A DNA stretch of 64,000 bases from Paraescarpia echinospica (lineage: Eukaryota; Annelida; Polychaeta; Sabellida; Siboglinidae). Position numbers and translations under genes: made by a program. This document shows, in pieces, positions 1-13,167 of the stretch (position 1 is the stretch's first letter; the number at the start of each line of letters is the position of its first letter). The DNA lies in NCBI GenBank assembly GCA_020002185.1, contig CM034531.1:47744319-47808318 (forward strand), given 5' to 3'. The notes below the pieces were generated by a model. It saw only the letters and a program-made list of their open reading frames with translations, did not search any database and had not been told where the DNA came from.

Positions 1-344
1 GAGCTTATATTAGGGCACAGGCTCTTTCCTCTGAGCGCACATGAGACAGCGACATTGATACTCTCATCAGGTAAATGCCAGGTGGCGTTGATAAAGGCAA
101 GAGTGTGTGGATAGTTTCGTCAAAAAGACACCGACTGTTAGTTGCTGCAAGACATTACGGTCATGTATTTAGTGTAGCTGATTAGGTTGTGATGCCCTTT
201 AGGATGCTTGACATTCCATGGACTTATTACTCTGCTCTTTAGTATTCCCCAATCGAACACTCATCAGACAATGTGCCCTGTCCGGTGAAAATTAGATATG
301 ATCGAAGAAGACAGGAAACTGTCGCCTATCTTGCTTGAGGCATA

Positions 345-465
345 TATAATATATATATATACATTGTATATATATATATATATATACATATACATTGTTT
401 TTATTCATATATATTTATATATATACATTGTTTTTTATTCATATATATATATATATATATACAGT
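345..465. repeat. AT-rich simple repeat
   Basis: Runs of alternating TA broken by copies of a short unit ending in ACATTG and TTTTATTCATA. Low-complexity DNA with no coding content. Confidence 0.8.
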
Positions 466-924
466 TTACATTAAAGAAAGACGTTCTTAGTGTGAAGGCA
501 ATGGCATAAATAGATATAACTGACCGTTGAAAGTTAAATATGATCGAAGAAGACAGGAAACTATCGCTTATCTTACCTGGGGCCGTGCGAACAATTCTTG
601 AAATATACCTATAATGTAATTAATTATTGATCAAAGAGGAAGTAATATCTGCAGGAAAAATATACAATATATGCGGGGCAGATTATATATAGTGAAGTTT
701 AGCAAGAGTCATCGTAGTTATGTAGTTCACAGAATAACGTACAATCGGACGCGGCGGCACAGTTGCTAATCTGTTGAATTTGAAGACGATGTTTGAATTA
801 TTTTGTTGCCGTTTCAAACACACGACAATTAATTAGCTGCTCATAGTTTTATAATACATACAGTTTATTTCCTGTGTTTCGCAAGTTGAATGTCTGCACC
901 AGGATAGTCCAAGCTGGAGGATAA
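466..924. other. Unannotated AT-rich flank with a - strand AATAAA
   Basis: No coding sequence recognised. A - strand AATAAA lies at 864-869, about 55 bases past the stop of the candidate exon at 925-1366, and would suit as its polyadenylation signal. A phrase near 294-330 (ATATGATCGAAGAAGACAGG) recurs near 538-557, so a short dispersed repeat is present. Confidence 0.4.
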
Positions 925-1366
925 CTACTCTGCATCACCTGAGGTCCTACTTAATTTGAATGTTCTGATTGGCGTTTTAGCAAGAGTTACATTTTTGCAA
1001 AATAAATGTAAACACGATATGCGGGGCATCGTGACAGATGAAACATAAAAGAATTGAATTGGATTAACGAAACCATTTTCACCACAGAACGAAGTCAAGG
1101 CAACGGACAAAGAAAGAGGCAGCATGCAGACACTTGAATAGAAAGCGTAGATCGGCTGATTAGTCAGGGAGATGGCCTTCAATACAAAGATCGTCTCCCG
1201 TGACTCTCGTGTTCCGTAGATTGGCTGTCCCAGATCAACATTTCCATCAGATGCTACGCACGTAAAAGACACGACTTTTCTGTACATCACTGGAGGGCGT
1301 GTTTGAGTGATTTCCCACTGGGGAAAACATTTCAAAACGGCTCTTTTTTCCCCAAAACGGGTACAG
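925..1366 (-). CDS. Candidate terminal exon of an unidentified - strand gene
   Basis: The - strand is open for about 147 codons from a good acceptor (pyrimidine-rich TTTTTCTCTCAG just above 1366) to a TAG at 925, with AATAAA about 55 bases further on. This arrangement suits a last exon. The product is cysteine-containing (FTCVASDGN early, SCLHLFCKN late) with no domain I recognise. Codon third positions are GC-rich in the first half and weaker towards the end, so the true coding part may be shorter. No upstream exon can lie more than about 60 kb away within this window and none was identified. It may be a chance open frame. Confidence 0.3.
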
Positions 1367-1429
1367 CTGAGAGAAAAAGTGGAATATACGAGTACATGAT
1401 GCCCAGAAATCAGCCACATAAGCATGAAT

Positions 1430-1959
1430 GCTATACTGGTGGGTCATACGTGTATGTTAGCAAAAACCCGCACAGGTTCACAATTAATAATGATGCGTGT
1501 AGAGGATGTTTAGAAGTGTGTCCTGGATTTTCCCGAAAGATGCGAAATATGCGTAATGTGGAAGAATTAGATAGTGAGGCACCCAGTATTTGAAGCACAC
1601 ATCTATACGTAATGGACTTCGAGGCTATATTTGGCGGAGATAGATCGTAGAAATTGGTGGTGCAGAAAAGTTGATAAACAAGTGGAATTACAGATTGATA
1701 AGTATTATTCTTGCCTTAATATCATTCATAAAGTTGCAATAAACACATATTGAGTAGCAGCTGTGCGTAAAGTTAGTTAGTTAAAGTATTTTAGAACACC
1801 TTAGTATAGTGAGTGATAATAGGGTAACTCACTTAGCCTTCGGTAAGTTGTAAACAAGATTTAACAAACCTGATTATGTGGTAGAATATATAGGAGATAA
1901 AGTAATAACCATCAAACTTCTTACCTAAGATAATATCTGTGTAAGCCAGCACTTGCTAG
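1430..1959. other. Unassigned AT-rich sequence upstream of CR1 copy A
   Basis: No gene recognised. The 5' leader of CR1 copy A may begin within this stretch; similarity to copy B is visible only from about 1985 onward (the AGGTCACT and TTAGCGT blocks). Confidence 0.3.
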
Positions 1960-2197
1960 ATGTTTTGATTAGGTAGCATTGTTGTTAAAACTAAGCAAGG
2001 GCGATAGTCGGGCGGCGTAACGTAACGTAATTGATTGTATTTAAATTAGGTCACTACCGGTAATGTTAGCGTTCGTGACAGGATAAATAGTCGGCTGTGT
2101 TACTGAAATTTGTAACCTAAAGTGTGCTGTAATACACAGGAAACAGTCTTTATAAAGACTAAGTTAGTTAAGTTATTAAATAAATTCTGATCGGGAT

Positions 2198-2800
2198 ATG
2201 GCGCCTTGCAAACGGCAAGTGAAGGCAAAGCGACACTTGGTGTGTGATCACTGCCACAGCTGGGTAGATTTTGCATTGTCCGGCTGTGGGAAGTCATGGG
2301 CAGAAACCATGGAGGAAGGATTCACCTTTCAGTGCATTGGGTGTTGGAAGGTGGAGTGTCTGCAGAAGGAGATAGTTAGGTTGACAGATATTGTGAAGGG
2401 AATGGAGATGGGAATTAGCAAGGAGGCAGGTCGAATGGAGAGAGACGACAGGGAGAGAGGTGAGAATACTGCAAGACTGAAGGAGAATAGCAGTGGCAAG
2501 AAAACTGATGAAAGGAGATTGAGAGGAGGGAAGGTGATTGGAGGGGAAGAAATTGGAAAATCGACAACAGAAAACGTGACAAGCGTGAAGGTGACAGGGA
2601 AGAAAGTGACCGTAGAGAAGGAGGGAGGGAAGATGGGACGGGAGAGGAAAGAAGAAAATGAGATGGGACGAAAGATGAAGGGACGAAAGGAAGTGAGAGC
2701 AAATGTCATAGAAAAGAAGTCGATAAAAGGGACGCTGACAGGGGAAAAGACAACAACCAGACAGATGCAAACCGAAGAAGGAGCTATTCTAAGGCAGTGA
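2198..2800 (+). pseudogene. CR1 ORF1, N-terminal part: PHD finger and basic linker (copy A)
   Basis: Starts at an ATG in MAPCKRQ. Residues about 13-48 form a PHD-like zinc finger: CDHCHSW, then a cysteine in SGCGKSW, then FQCIGC. A long Lys/Glu/Arg-rich linker follows (about residues 60-190). In CR1 elements ORF1p is thought to bind RNA or act as a chaperone. Compared with copy B there is a 16-base deletion near 2740, inside the TGEK stretch. It throws the frame off, so the linker ends at a stop at 2800 instead of running into the esterase domain. Up to that point this copy is cleaner than copy B, which has a stop at codon 7. Confidence 0.85.
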
Positions 2801-3336
2801 TTGAGGGGGCAATGAGGAAAGAGAGGGTGTTTATGAGCGACTCCATTATGAGAAAGACGGACAAGACATTGAGCGAGGGGAAAGACGTCGTTGTTTGTCT
2901 ACCGGGGGCTAGAATTGAACAGGTCACCGACAGGGTAGAGAAGGTATTGGGACATGGCAAGGGGGGGTCTATACTGGTACATGTAGGAATAAATAATGCA
3001 GACAGGGAGGGAACAACTGCGATAGTACAGAAGTATAGACAGTTAGTGAGGAAGCTAAAGAAGACAAGAGTTGAACAGGTTATTCTGTCAGGAATTTTGC
3101 CAGTAATGGGAGGAAGGGGGGCAACGTATAGAAACTGCAAGAGGATGGCGATCAACGCACTAATTCAGCAGATGTGTGAAGAAGAGGGGGTGGGATTCAC
3201 AGATTTATGGGGATACTTTGTTGGGAGGGAAGATATGTACATGAGAGATGGCCTCCATCTTAGTGGAAAGGGGCAGCAGTTTTCTCAGAGAACCTGCTAC
3301 GATCTGCTGACAGTGGGACAGGTTGCATCTATTTAA
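2797..3336 (+). pseudogene. CR1 ORF1, C-terminal part: SGNH/GDSL esterase domain (copy A)
   Basis: Continues ORF1 in another frame after the deletion near 2740. The SGNH hydrolase blocks are visible: a serine block SDSIMRK, the VVVCLPGARI strand, an Asn block HVGINNAD, and the terminal Asp/His pair in DGLHLSGKG. Such an esterase domain is known in ORF1 of CR1-type retrotransposons; its role in transposition is not settled. The domain is intact from about residue 12 to the stop at 3336. In copy B the Asn block reads GTNN. The open frame may start at a non-ATG codon only because its true start lies upstream in ORF1. Confidence 0.85.
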
Positions 3337-4057
3337 ACTAGATTCGCAGGGGGGACTCACAGAAAAGCCAGAAAATGAAGGCATACATAAAGACAGCACA
3401 AATAAATCAGCAAATAACAGTCTGGAAAACTCTTCTGAAGCTGGATATAAATGTGAGTGTTTAAATGCAAGGAGTATAGTAAACAAAAGAAATGAACTAA
3501 ACATTATGGTAGAAGATACTGACCCTCATATAATAGGTATAACCGAATCCTGGACCACCACCGATATATCAGATGCCGAATTGGGACTGACAGGTTATGT
3601 AATGTTTAGAAAAGATAGAATAGGAAGAAAGGGAGGTGGAGTTATTATATATATTAAAGAATCTATCCAGGCTTATGAAATAAAATTAGAAAGAGAAGCA
3701 GATTGCGAAGAAGCTGTTTGGTGTAACATAGTTATAGGTAACTCAACGCTAACAGTTGGGTTAGTTTATCAAAGTCCAAACATAAGCATAGAAGAGAATG
3801 AAAAAATACAAAACGCTATAAGGGAAGTAAGCAACCGGAACTGTATTATTATGGGGGATTTTAACCACGAGCATATACAATGGAAATCTCTTCAGAGTAT
3901 GGGGAGTGAGGACCACAAGTTTTTAGTGTTAGTTCAAGATACTTTCCTTTCTCAACATGTGCTAGAACCAACCAGGGGTGAGAATGTGTTAGACATAGTT
4001 TTGTCCTCACAGAAAGAATTAGTTGACAATGTCAATATAATATTAAGGGATTCTTAA
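3323..4057 (+). pseudogene. CR1 ORF2, APE-type endonuclease part (copy A)
   Basis: Follows ORF1 with a short overlap, as usual for CR1. AP-endonuclease motifs appear in order: LNARSIVNKRNEL, GITESW with the catalytic Glu, GGGVIIYIK, LVYQSPN and GDFNHEHIQW with the Asp/Asn pair. This domain nicks target DNA to start target-primed reverse transcription. The final block (SSDHN in copy B) is missing, because sequence after LVDNV is joined directly to a segment that in copy B lies far downstream (GFLMAEDLN). About 200 residues are lost, including the end of the endonuclease and the linker to the RT. The junction sits in an AATATAATAT stretch that resembles the copy B sequence at the downstream edge. 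Confidence 0.88.
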
Positions 4058-4199
4058 TGGCAGAAGACCTGAATTAGTACTTTAGTTCAGTGTTTACCAG
4101 AGAAGATATTAGTTCACTGCCAGTACCAGAGGCTAAGTTGAAGGGGGCAGATTCAGACTATTTAGGACAATTAATTGTAACCCCCGGAAAATAAGGGCT

Positions 4200-4502
4200 A
4201 TGAAGGATAATAAATCATCTGGTGTGGATGGGATTCCGCCCAAACTACTATTGGAAATTGAAGAACAAATTAGCGTACCGCTTGCAACAGTTTTCAATTT
4301 GTCATTAGAAGAGGGAGTGGTTCCTTTAGAATGGAAAGCGGCAACCATTATACCGTTATTTAAAAAAGGTTCGAGAAACAAGTCAGAGAACTATAGACCA
4401 GTGAATTTAACATCAGTGATTTGCAAATTATTACAAAGATTAATTAAAGATCACATGGTGGATTTTCTTGTTAAACAAAACTTGATCAACCCAAGTGGGT
4501 AG
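4200..4502 (+). pseudogene. CR1 ORF2 reverse transcriptase, N-terminal part (copy A)
   Basis: Encodes the start of the RT domain: KDNKSSGVDGIPPKLL, the FKKGSRNKSENYRP block and LTSVICKLLQRLIKDH. It stops at a TAG in the join NPSG/WVDEG. Copy B carries about 35 more residues there (QHGFLKATSCLTN onward), so a deletion removed them and changed the frame. Bases 4058-4199 hold a degraded piece of the preceding linker (FSSVFTRED, LPVPEAKLKG). Confidence 0.85.
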
Positions 4503-5057
4503 ATGAGGGATCACCAGTAGATATCGTCTACTTAGATTTTCGAAAAGCTTTCGACAAAGTACCACATCAAAGATTACTGCTGAAACTAAAGGCCCATGGC
4601 ATAGGAAATGGTATAATAAACTGGATGGAACAATGGCTGATTGACAGAAGACAACGTGTAGTAGTTGATGTGGTGGCTTCAAACTGGAAACTTTAGAATG
4701 GAAAGAGGCAACCATTATACCGTTATTTAAAAAAGGTTCGAGAAACAAGTCAGAGAACTATAGACCAGTGAATTTAACATCAGTGATTTGCAAATTATTA
4801 CAAAGATTAATTAAAGATCACATGGTGGATTTTCTTGTTAAACAAAACTTGATCAACCCAAGTGGGTAGATGAAGGATCACCAGTAGATATCGTCTACTT
4901 AGATTTTCGAAAAGCTTTCGACAAAGTACCACATCAAAGATTACTGCTGAAACTAAAGGCCCATGGCATAGGAAATGGTATAATAAACTGGATGGAACAA
5001 TGGCTGATTGACAGAAGACAACGTGTAGTAGTTGATGTGGTGGCTTCAAACTGGAAA
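4324..5057 (+). repeat. 367-bp tandem duplication inside the CR1 RT
   Basis: Bases 4324-4690 and 4691-5057 are near-identical direct copies starting at CTTTAGAATGGAAAG and ending at GCTTCAAACTGGAAA. Both copies share the internal RT deletion (AACCCAAGTGGGTAGATGA), so the deletion came first. Small differences (AAAGCGGC against AAAGAGGC; ATGAGGG against ATGAAGG) show later drift. No clear microhomology is seen at the junction. Confidence 0.93.
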
Positions 5058-5396
5058 TCGGTATTGAGTGGGGTACCACAGGGATCAGTATTAGGACCTA
5101 TATTATTCTTAATATATATCAACGATTTGGATGATGAAATAACAAGCAAGGTGTTGAAATTTGCGGATGATACAAAATTGTTTAGAAGGATTAAAAGTGA
5201 TGGAGATAGACAGCATTTACAAGATAATCTTGACAGGTTGATCAACTGGTCTGAAAAGTGGCAGATGCTGTTCAATTTTGGGAAATGTAAATGCCTCCAC
5301 ACAGGACATGGGAACGAAGAAGTAGAATATACAATGGGGGGGGGGTACTGTACTAAGTACTACTGTAAAATAAAAGGACTTAGGGTTAACCATTAG
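4992..5396 (+). pseudogene. CR1 ORF2 reverse transcriptase, catalytic part (copy A)
   Basis: Resumes the RT after the duplication, with GVPQGSVLGPILFLIYINDL and the catalytic FADDTK motif, then LINWSEKWQMLFNFGKCK. The YLDFRKAFDKVPH motif with the first catalytic Asp lies just upstream, in another frame within each duplicate copy. The frame is lost in a run of G bases near 5334-5345, after EYTMGG; copy B reads on to VLSTIVKEKDLGLTIS. Reverse transcription cannot be expected from this copy. Confidence 0.88.
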
Positions 5397-5403
5397 TGCT
5401 GAT

Positions 5404-5973
5404 ATGAAGGTTTCAGAGCAGTGCGGAATTGCAGCTTCAAAGGGAAATCAAATCCTTGGATTAATTAGGCGAAACATAACGTATAAGGAAAAAGAGCTAA
5501 TAATACCGCTGTACAAAACAATAGTTAGGCCTCATTTAGAATATTGTATTCAAGCGTGGAGGCCATATCGCAGGAAGGACATAGATATGCTAGAAAGAGT
5601 GCAGAGGAGAGCAACTAAAATGATACCAAAACTGAGGGATCTTAGTTACGAAATACGCCTAACAAAATGCGGTTTAACAACACTAGAGACGAGGAGATTG
5701 AGAGGAGATCAGATAGAAGTGTTTAAAATATTGAATGGTTATGAAAATATTGATAGAAATATATTTTTTTCAATTAAGAAAGATAGAAGGACTAGAGGAC
5801 ATGAAGTTACATTAGCAAAGGAGCATAGTAGATTAGATATAAGAAAGTTTTCATTTTCACAAAGGACTGTAAATGAATGGAACAGATTATCTGCTGATTG
5901 TGTGGGTGCTAGTAGCGTGAATATGTTTAAAAATAAAATCGACACATACCTCAGACGGGCGGGATACACATAG
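5404..5973 (+). pseudogene. CR1 ORF2 C-terminal domain (copy A)
   Basis: About 189 residues beginning ADMKVSEQCG and ending at the stop after YLRRAGYT. Typical CR1 C-terminal blocks are present: QILGLIRRNI, LYKTIVRPHLEYC, RVQRRATKMI, RLRGDQIEVFKILNG and VNEWNRLSADCV. This open segment is the best preserved part of ORF2 and matches the end of copy B closely. Confidence 0.88.
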
Positions 5974-6080
5974 ATAAAAGGGTCGGACTCTCGATAAGCC
6001 AAAGGGCTTCCTTGTCCACCTGCCACCTAGAGTTAATTCTCTGGGTGGCAATCTTGTTAAATCTTGTTAAATCTTGTAAT
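5974..6080 (+). repeat. CR1 3' region and terminal short repeats
   Basis: Short 3' UTR (CACCTGCCACCTAGAGTTAATTCTCTGGGTGG) followed by repeats of the AAATCTTGTT type. The same terminus, reverse-complemented, marks the end of copy B at 27731. CR1 elements characteristically end in short tandem repeats rather than poly(A). Confidence 0.8.
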
Positions 6081-6500
6081 ATACATAGTAAAACTTACTA
6101 CAATTAGGATACGCTCAAAAGATTTACATGACTCTTGATCAAGGAAGTTATTTGGTAGTTTCAGAAATGACTTCACGATACATTTCACTTCACCAGATGT
6201 TCATCCGACATAAGCTCGCTTATGAAAGTTATGAATCTCATTCGAAGATCATTAGCATTAGGTAGACGTCCTTCTAATGTATAGCCTCACCTTTCCAATG
6301 GGGCCGTTTGGGAAACAATTTGTTTAAGACAAATTTGTATTGAGTTTTTTCTCCTGGATAACACTTTTGGTGAAACGGACTCAGGAACAAATGCTGTCCT
6401 TTTTGCTTGCAAATTAAGTGACCCATAAAATGCTTCGTTGCTTGAAATGGTGTGCAGAAGGACGTAGGGTTGATGTTCACTAGAACGAACCATTAATCTT

Positions 6501-6990
6501 GTCCGTTCATCCTCCCTGCTCCCTGTAAAGGGGTGAGGTCAGGTATTGCTCCACTCGTCCTGTTCGTTCATCCTCCCTGCTCCCTGTAAAGGGGTGAGGT
6601 CAGGTATTACTCCACTCGTCCTGTTCGTTCATCCTGCCTGCTCCCTGTAAAGGGGTGAGGTCACGTATTGCTCCACTCGTCCTGTTCGTTCATCCTCCCT
6701 GCTCCCTGTAAAGGGGTGAGGTCATGTATTGCTCCACTCGTCCTGTCCGTTCATCCTCCCTGCTCCCTGTAAAGGGGTGAAGTCAGGTATTGCTCCATTC
6801 GTCCTGTCCGTTCATCCTCCCTGCTCCCTGTAAAGGGGTGAGGTCAGGTATTGCTCCACTCGTCCTGTCCATTCATCCTCCCTGCTCCCTGTAAAAGGGT
6901 GAAGTCAGGTATTGCTCCACTCGTCCTGTCCGTTCATCCTCCCTGCTCCCTGTAAAGGGGTGAAGTCAGGTATTGCTCCACTCGTCCTGT
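6501..6990. repeat. 61-bp minisatellite, about 8 copies
   Basis: Unit contains CTCCCTGTAAAGGGGTGAG, CAGGTATTGCTCCACTCG and TCCTGTCCGTTCATCC. Spacing measured between successive CCCTGTAAAG sites is 61 bases. Copies differ by a few substitutions (GTCCG/GTTCG, GAGGTC/GAAGTC). The open frame at 6912-7217 starts inside it and is not a gene. Confidence 0.92.
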
Positions 6991-8674
<1,684 letters not shown>

Positions 8675-9031
8675 TTCGCTCTATTTTTGTTTTTTCTTCT
8701 TTTTATCACCTGGCAAGTTACTATCAAATCTGTAGGTCACACTGCGTTGGCATACGCTGTGCAATTGATGTCTTGGTTCCTAACATGGTTTACCAGCCGA
8801 GGAGCGCAGCGTTGCAGCAAAATTAATTTAGAAAGCATTCGGTTGGAAGTAACTGCATCACGGCAACTCTGCCGGGACATTCTGCTTAATGGCAAACATC
8901 CATGGTTGGAAGTCTAACCTTATTGTTAATACCCAGCTATTTGCACTGTCGCCCACAAAGAAGCATCATCAAATGGCAGTGTTAAAGAAAGCATACGTGC
9001 GTGTATGTACAAAATGGGTGTGGTTTCGTGA

Positions 9032-9260
<229 letters not shown>

Positions 9261-11491
9261 AGTATCGTGTGATGTGGATTAGAGCTTGGGAGGTAGAGAA
9301 TGATAAAGGACTGAACGGTCGGCGGTGAGAAGGGGAGGATAGAGGGGAGGGTTGGCAACTGTGGGGATTTACATTTAGGTACTGTTCACGAACAGCTGGG
9401 ATGTGAAAATATTGTAATACTATTTTCTTTATATAAAAAAACGCATATTGTCCTAACGCGACTGTGTCGTGTTAAACAAACAGCTCGTTTCCGCGTGTAT
9501 CGAACACAACTCGCGTGATACGACGATCAGATGGACGCAGGATTATCGTCCCAGGCACGAGAGCCCGGCTGATCAATCACGACGTTGCTGTCAATAAAGC
9601 ACCCTTTTACAGCACATCAATCTCTCTGTGACACATATTAGTACTAAGGCGACATAATGTGGGATTGTGTTCTTGACAAGACCGACACACACGCCTATTA
9701 AGTGTGACCGCTCACGTGTGTGACGTAGGCGCACGTAAACAAATAACATCTCATAGCGCAGTCCACTCTGGTTAAAGAGATTAGCCTATTTCGAACAGGG
9801 GACTGCTTAGTATGAACAGTCTGTTATGCCGATTTGCGTCTGACATCAAGTAGTTTACGTGGTTTATTTATTGGCTTACAAAAGGTAGAGCTTATCGCTC
9901 ATTCATATGTAAATGAGAATAAATATGGTAAGCATATAAAGAATATGAAAGCCTTCGACATTTTATGTAATAAAAACAAAACGACCGACCGAGTGACTGA
10001 GCGAAACGAATGATCGTTATTGTCCGGCTGTTGTCTACCTTGCACTACGATAATGAAAATTCATTCGACTGGAGATATAATTAAGCATTGTGCAACGATT
10101 CATGTCTAATTCGCCAATGTTTTTGCCAACATAAATTCTCACATTCTATCGTGTGATGCCGCAGAACGACCCGTCTGGGGCGAAGAGGCGAAAAAAACCC
10201 GCCTCTAGTGGAGTCGACAGTGACACGTCTTAATGAACAAATTACATGCCAGCAACTTGGGAGCAATATATTGCGAGGATTGTGCCGTTTCAGTTGTTCT
10301 GTGCGTCTCACGTGGGAAATCTATCGCTTTACACTTCCTTTATTACCCTGTGCAATCGCAGATAATATCTTTCGCACGTCAAGCACGTGTTTCTTCAAAT
10401 TAGGTCAAATTTATCTATGTACAACGATTGCAGCACGTACGACCCCGGTTGGGTGTCTTGCTCGTATGCGCTGCCTCACTGCAAAAAGAAAAATACTGCA
10501 AATGCCAACGGCAGTTCAACTTATCACATTATTAAGAGTTTTTCTTTGCAATAACCGAATAAATACTTGGTTGGTTTTGCCGACAGACAAACTAATGATT
10601 CATCTGACCTCTCGGTGGCGGTGACAATACATATTGTGTCAGCGACCGATTCGTTGTCGCCACATGCTAGATAGTCAACGAGCCTCGACTTCGGATATTG
10701 AAGTTGAGTTTCTCTTTCGAGGACTAATTCCCACTATGATATTCGTTTACACTAATGTGTGAAGTATCTGAAAATGCGTAACTTAATGCCTTTTCGGCCG
10801 CTAAACATTAAGATGATGGCAAGTTTCAAGCATAATGCATGCTCTTCAAATCTGATATCACTCCAACGCTAATCTAGTGGTTGGATCTTAAAGTTGTACT
10901 AAGAAAAGTAGTTCTTCATAAACTTCAGAGTATGTCATATTCATCTAAACAATGTTGATACATGTTTGTAAAGCATACAGAGGAATAGGTCATATTGTAT
11001 TTATTAACTTTTGGTTTGTAGGTCGGCAATTATAGAAGCTTATTTTCACTTTTTACAAGGCACGTATGGCAATCGAATAGGAGATTCAGGTGGGATTTTT
11101 TCCTGCACCTGAGCGAACTTTCCAATCGCAGATAGTATCTAACAATCACGACGTCCAGCAATATGGAAACCCACACGGACTAGTCTGTGACAAGATACTT
11201 TTACTCTTCAGGGTACGAAAAACAGCGAAATAACCGCAGGTAGCAACCTCTTGTACTCGAATGACCACGTAGAAGCATACGCTAACTGCATTTAAAGATA
11301 ATTGGAGTGCTACGTCACATATTATTAGCATAAATAAAAATATTAAATTGGTAAATTACACAGCAAAAATAACATTTAATTCAGCGTTTCAAACTTCACC
11401 ACATTTGATCAGATTAATTATGCGTAGGTATATTTTGTTATGTAACAATGCAACAATACTGAGATTTACGTTACAAACACAACGGAAACGA
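9261..11491. other. Unassigned sequence
   Basis: No gene or repeat family recognised. Open frames at 10081-10311 (-) and 10208-10624 (+) overlap on opposite strands, lack splice or domain support and resemble nothing I know. The motif ATCGCAGATA(A/G)TATCT occurs at about 10358 and 11125, so a short dispersed repeat may be present. Confidence 0.35.
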
Positions 11492-11537
11492 CAAGACAGA
11501 CACAGCCAGACAGACAGACAGAAAGAAAGACAGACAT

Positions 11538-11624
<87 letters not shown>
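11492..11624. repeat. (CAGA)n microsatellite
   Basis: Tetranucleotide CAGA array with a few early interruptions (CAGCCAGA, GAAAGAAAGA). Poly-DRQT and poly-CLSV readings are artefacts. Confidence 0.96.
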
Positions 11625-12515
11625 TTCTTTATTTTGACCCATATCACTCAATAAGTGAGTATGTAAAACATAAATATAGTAATCAGAAATAGTATACAAA
11701 TTATACCATGTGGGTCAGGGAGATTTAAACAGCCGATCTCGTGAGAGCAACCCAAGACGTGCGTGCCACACGCGGTATTACAAATGCGCAAATACGATGC
11801 GCGCCGGCAAGAGGAGCGACTATCTTTAATCTTACTCTTCTGCTAACATAGAATACGGTCACATTGTCTGCCGTTTTAAGGCTCGAATAACAAATAAATT
11901 GATGTTTGACCAAATGTAGACAGAAAGACCTCAGCCGTTCGGTGTGGCGTGATTTACGGACTCGAGTTCATCAATAATGCAGCGGTAATGACAAACCGAC
12001 GAACCTGCATCTGTAACGCGAGGCCATCCCCCGGAAAACAAACACAAACCTGGTTAGCCGAGTCTCGGGTGTCAGCAGGTGTCCCGAGCCGCTCGCTAGA
12101 CACTGACAGTTGAATTACATAAAACCTTTAAAACACGGCGATTTGTGTGTGACGAGAGTGCCGACAAAGATGATCGCGGTGAGATAATGATGCCATTTCG
12201 TTGACACTAATAGCTCGAGTCGTTGGGTTGGCTTTAATCTGCGCATCGAGGGATCTGGGAGCAATACGATGCTTTGCAAGAAATATGTGCGACGTTGCAC
12301 TCGTACTCTGTAGCTCCGCATCCACAAACTATCTAAGCCTTCTGTTGCTTTCTGGTGTTTCCTACCTATTTCGCTTATTGTTTCTGTGCGGCCATAAATA
12401 GCCTATTGTTTTCCTCTGGTCGGACAAGTACTAGTAGCATCAGCGGCAGCAGGCGGAATAGCATCACCATCTTTATTATCATCAGAAACAACAGTTACAC
12501 AGCAGCAACAGAAGC
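11625..12515. other. Unassigned sequence
   Basis: No recognisable gene. Short overlapping open frames on both strands near 12115-12400 have no domain similarity that I can see. Confidence 0.35.
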
Positions 12516-12672
12516 AGCTGCCGGAACATCATCATCTTCATCATCATCTACATCATCATCTTCATTTTCATCATTAGCAGGAACATCATCATCGTCATCA
12601 GAAACAGCAGCAAAACAGCAGCAGCAGCAGCTGGAACATCATCATCATCATCAGCAGCAGCAGCAGCAGCAG
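12516..12672. repeat. Mixed trinucleotide (CAT/CAG) repeat
   Basis: Interspersed CATCAT and CAGCAG tracts. In one frame this reads as serine-, glutamine- and histidine-rich protein (open at 12355-12765), but there is no conserved flank, so it is most simply a compound microsatellite. Confidence 0.85.
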
Positions 12673-13073
12673 GTAGATGGGAACAATGGTTCAATTGTTC
12701 CCACCTCCTTGCCGTTCCCTGGCAACGCGGGCGCCAGGTTCATTATGCGTTCTCTAGGGAACTGATCCTGTCGGCGTCACGTGCAGGATGAATAACAATA
12801 TAACCTAATTAGGTAATACAAAACAAGAATATAGAACGTTCATACCAACAATATCCATACTATTATTAATCTTTTCGCATTTTCTCATATTTATTTTGCA
12901 TTAGTTATTTTCTATTAGTTAGTTTGTTATTATTGCTGGTCAAGATCAGCATTAGATTCAGTTTATTATTAGAAAAAACACAAGACGTCCGTTGTAAAAC
13001 ACAATACATTATATTAAAACAATTATTACACATTTTGTACATTGTAAAAGTACTGCAATTGCACTAAAATTGC
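12673..13073. other. Unassigned AT-rich sequence
   Basis: Non-coding, with ATTA/TTATT-rich composition and no repeat family recognised. Confidence 0.4.
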
Positions 13074-13077
13074 ACAC

Positions 13078-13167
<90 letters not shown>

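Larger units (their letters stand above)
1960..6080 (+). mobile_element. CR1-type non-LTR retrotransposon, copy A (decayed)
   Basis: This element has a 5' leader, ORF1 (PHD finger plus esterase), ORF2 (endonuclease, reverse transcriptase, C-terminal domain) and a short 3' region ending in repeats of the AAATCTTGTT type. That is the organisation of CR1-like elements with PHD and esterase ORF1 domains. A second copy on the - strand at 27731-32510 has the same leader blocks, ORFs and 3' terminus, so the limits rest on comparison. Copy A is dead: ORF1 is frameshifted, the middle of ORF2 is deleted, a second deletion removes part of the RT, a 367-bp segment is duplicated in tandem, and a poly-G frameshift follows the FADD motif. 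The 5' limit is approximate, and I could not define a target-site duplication. Confidence 0.9.

Noticed and set aside
2294..2770. Ser/Leu-rich - strand frames opposite CR1 ORF1
   Set aside because: Shadows of the Lys/Glu-rich ORF1 linker.
6501..6990. 61-bp repeats considered as a CRISPR array
   Set aside because: Contiguous tandem units without unique spacers, in an animal genome.
12355..12765. Ser/Gln/His-rich frame resembling a low-complexity transcription factor region
   Set aside because: Compound trinucleotide repeat with no conserved domain in the flanks.
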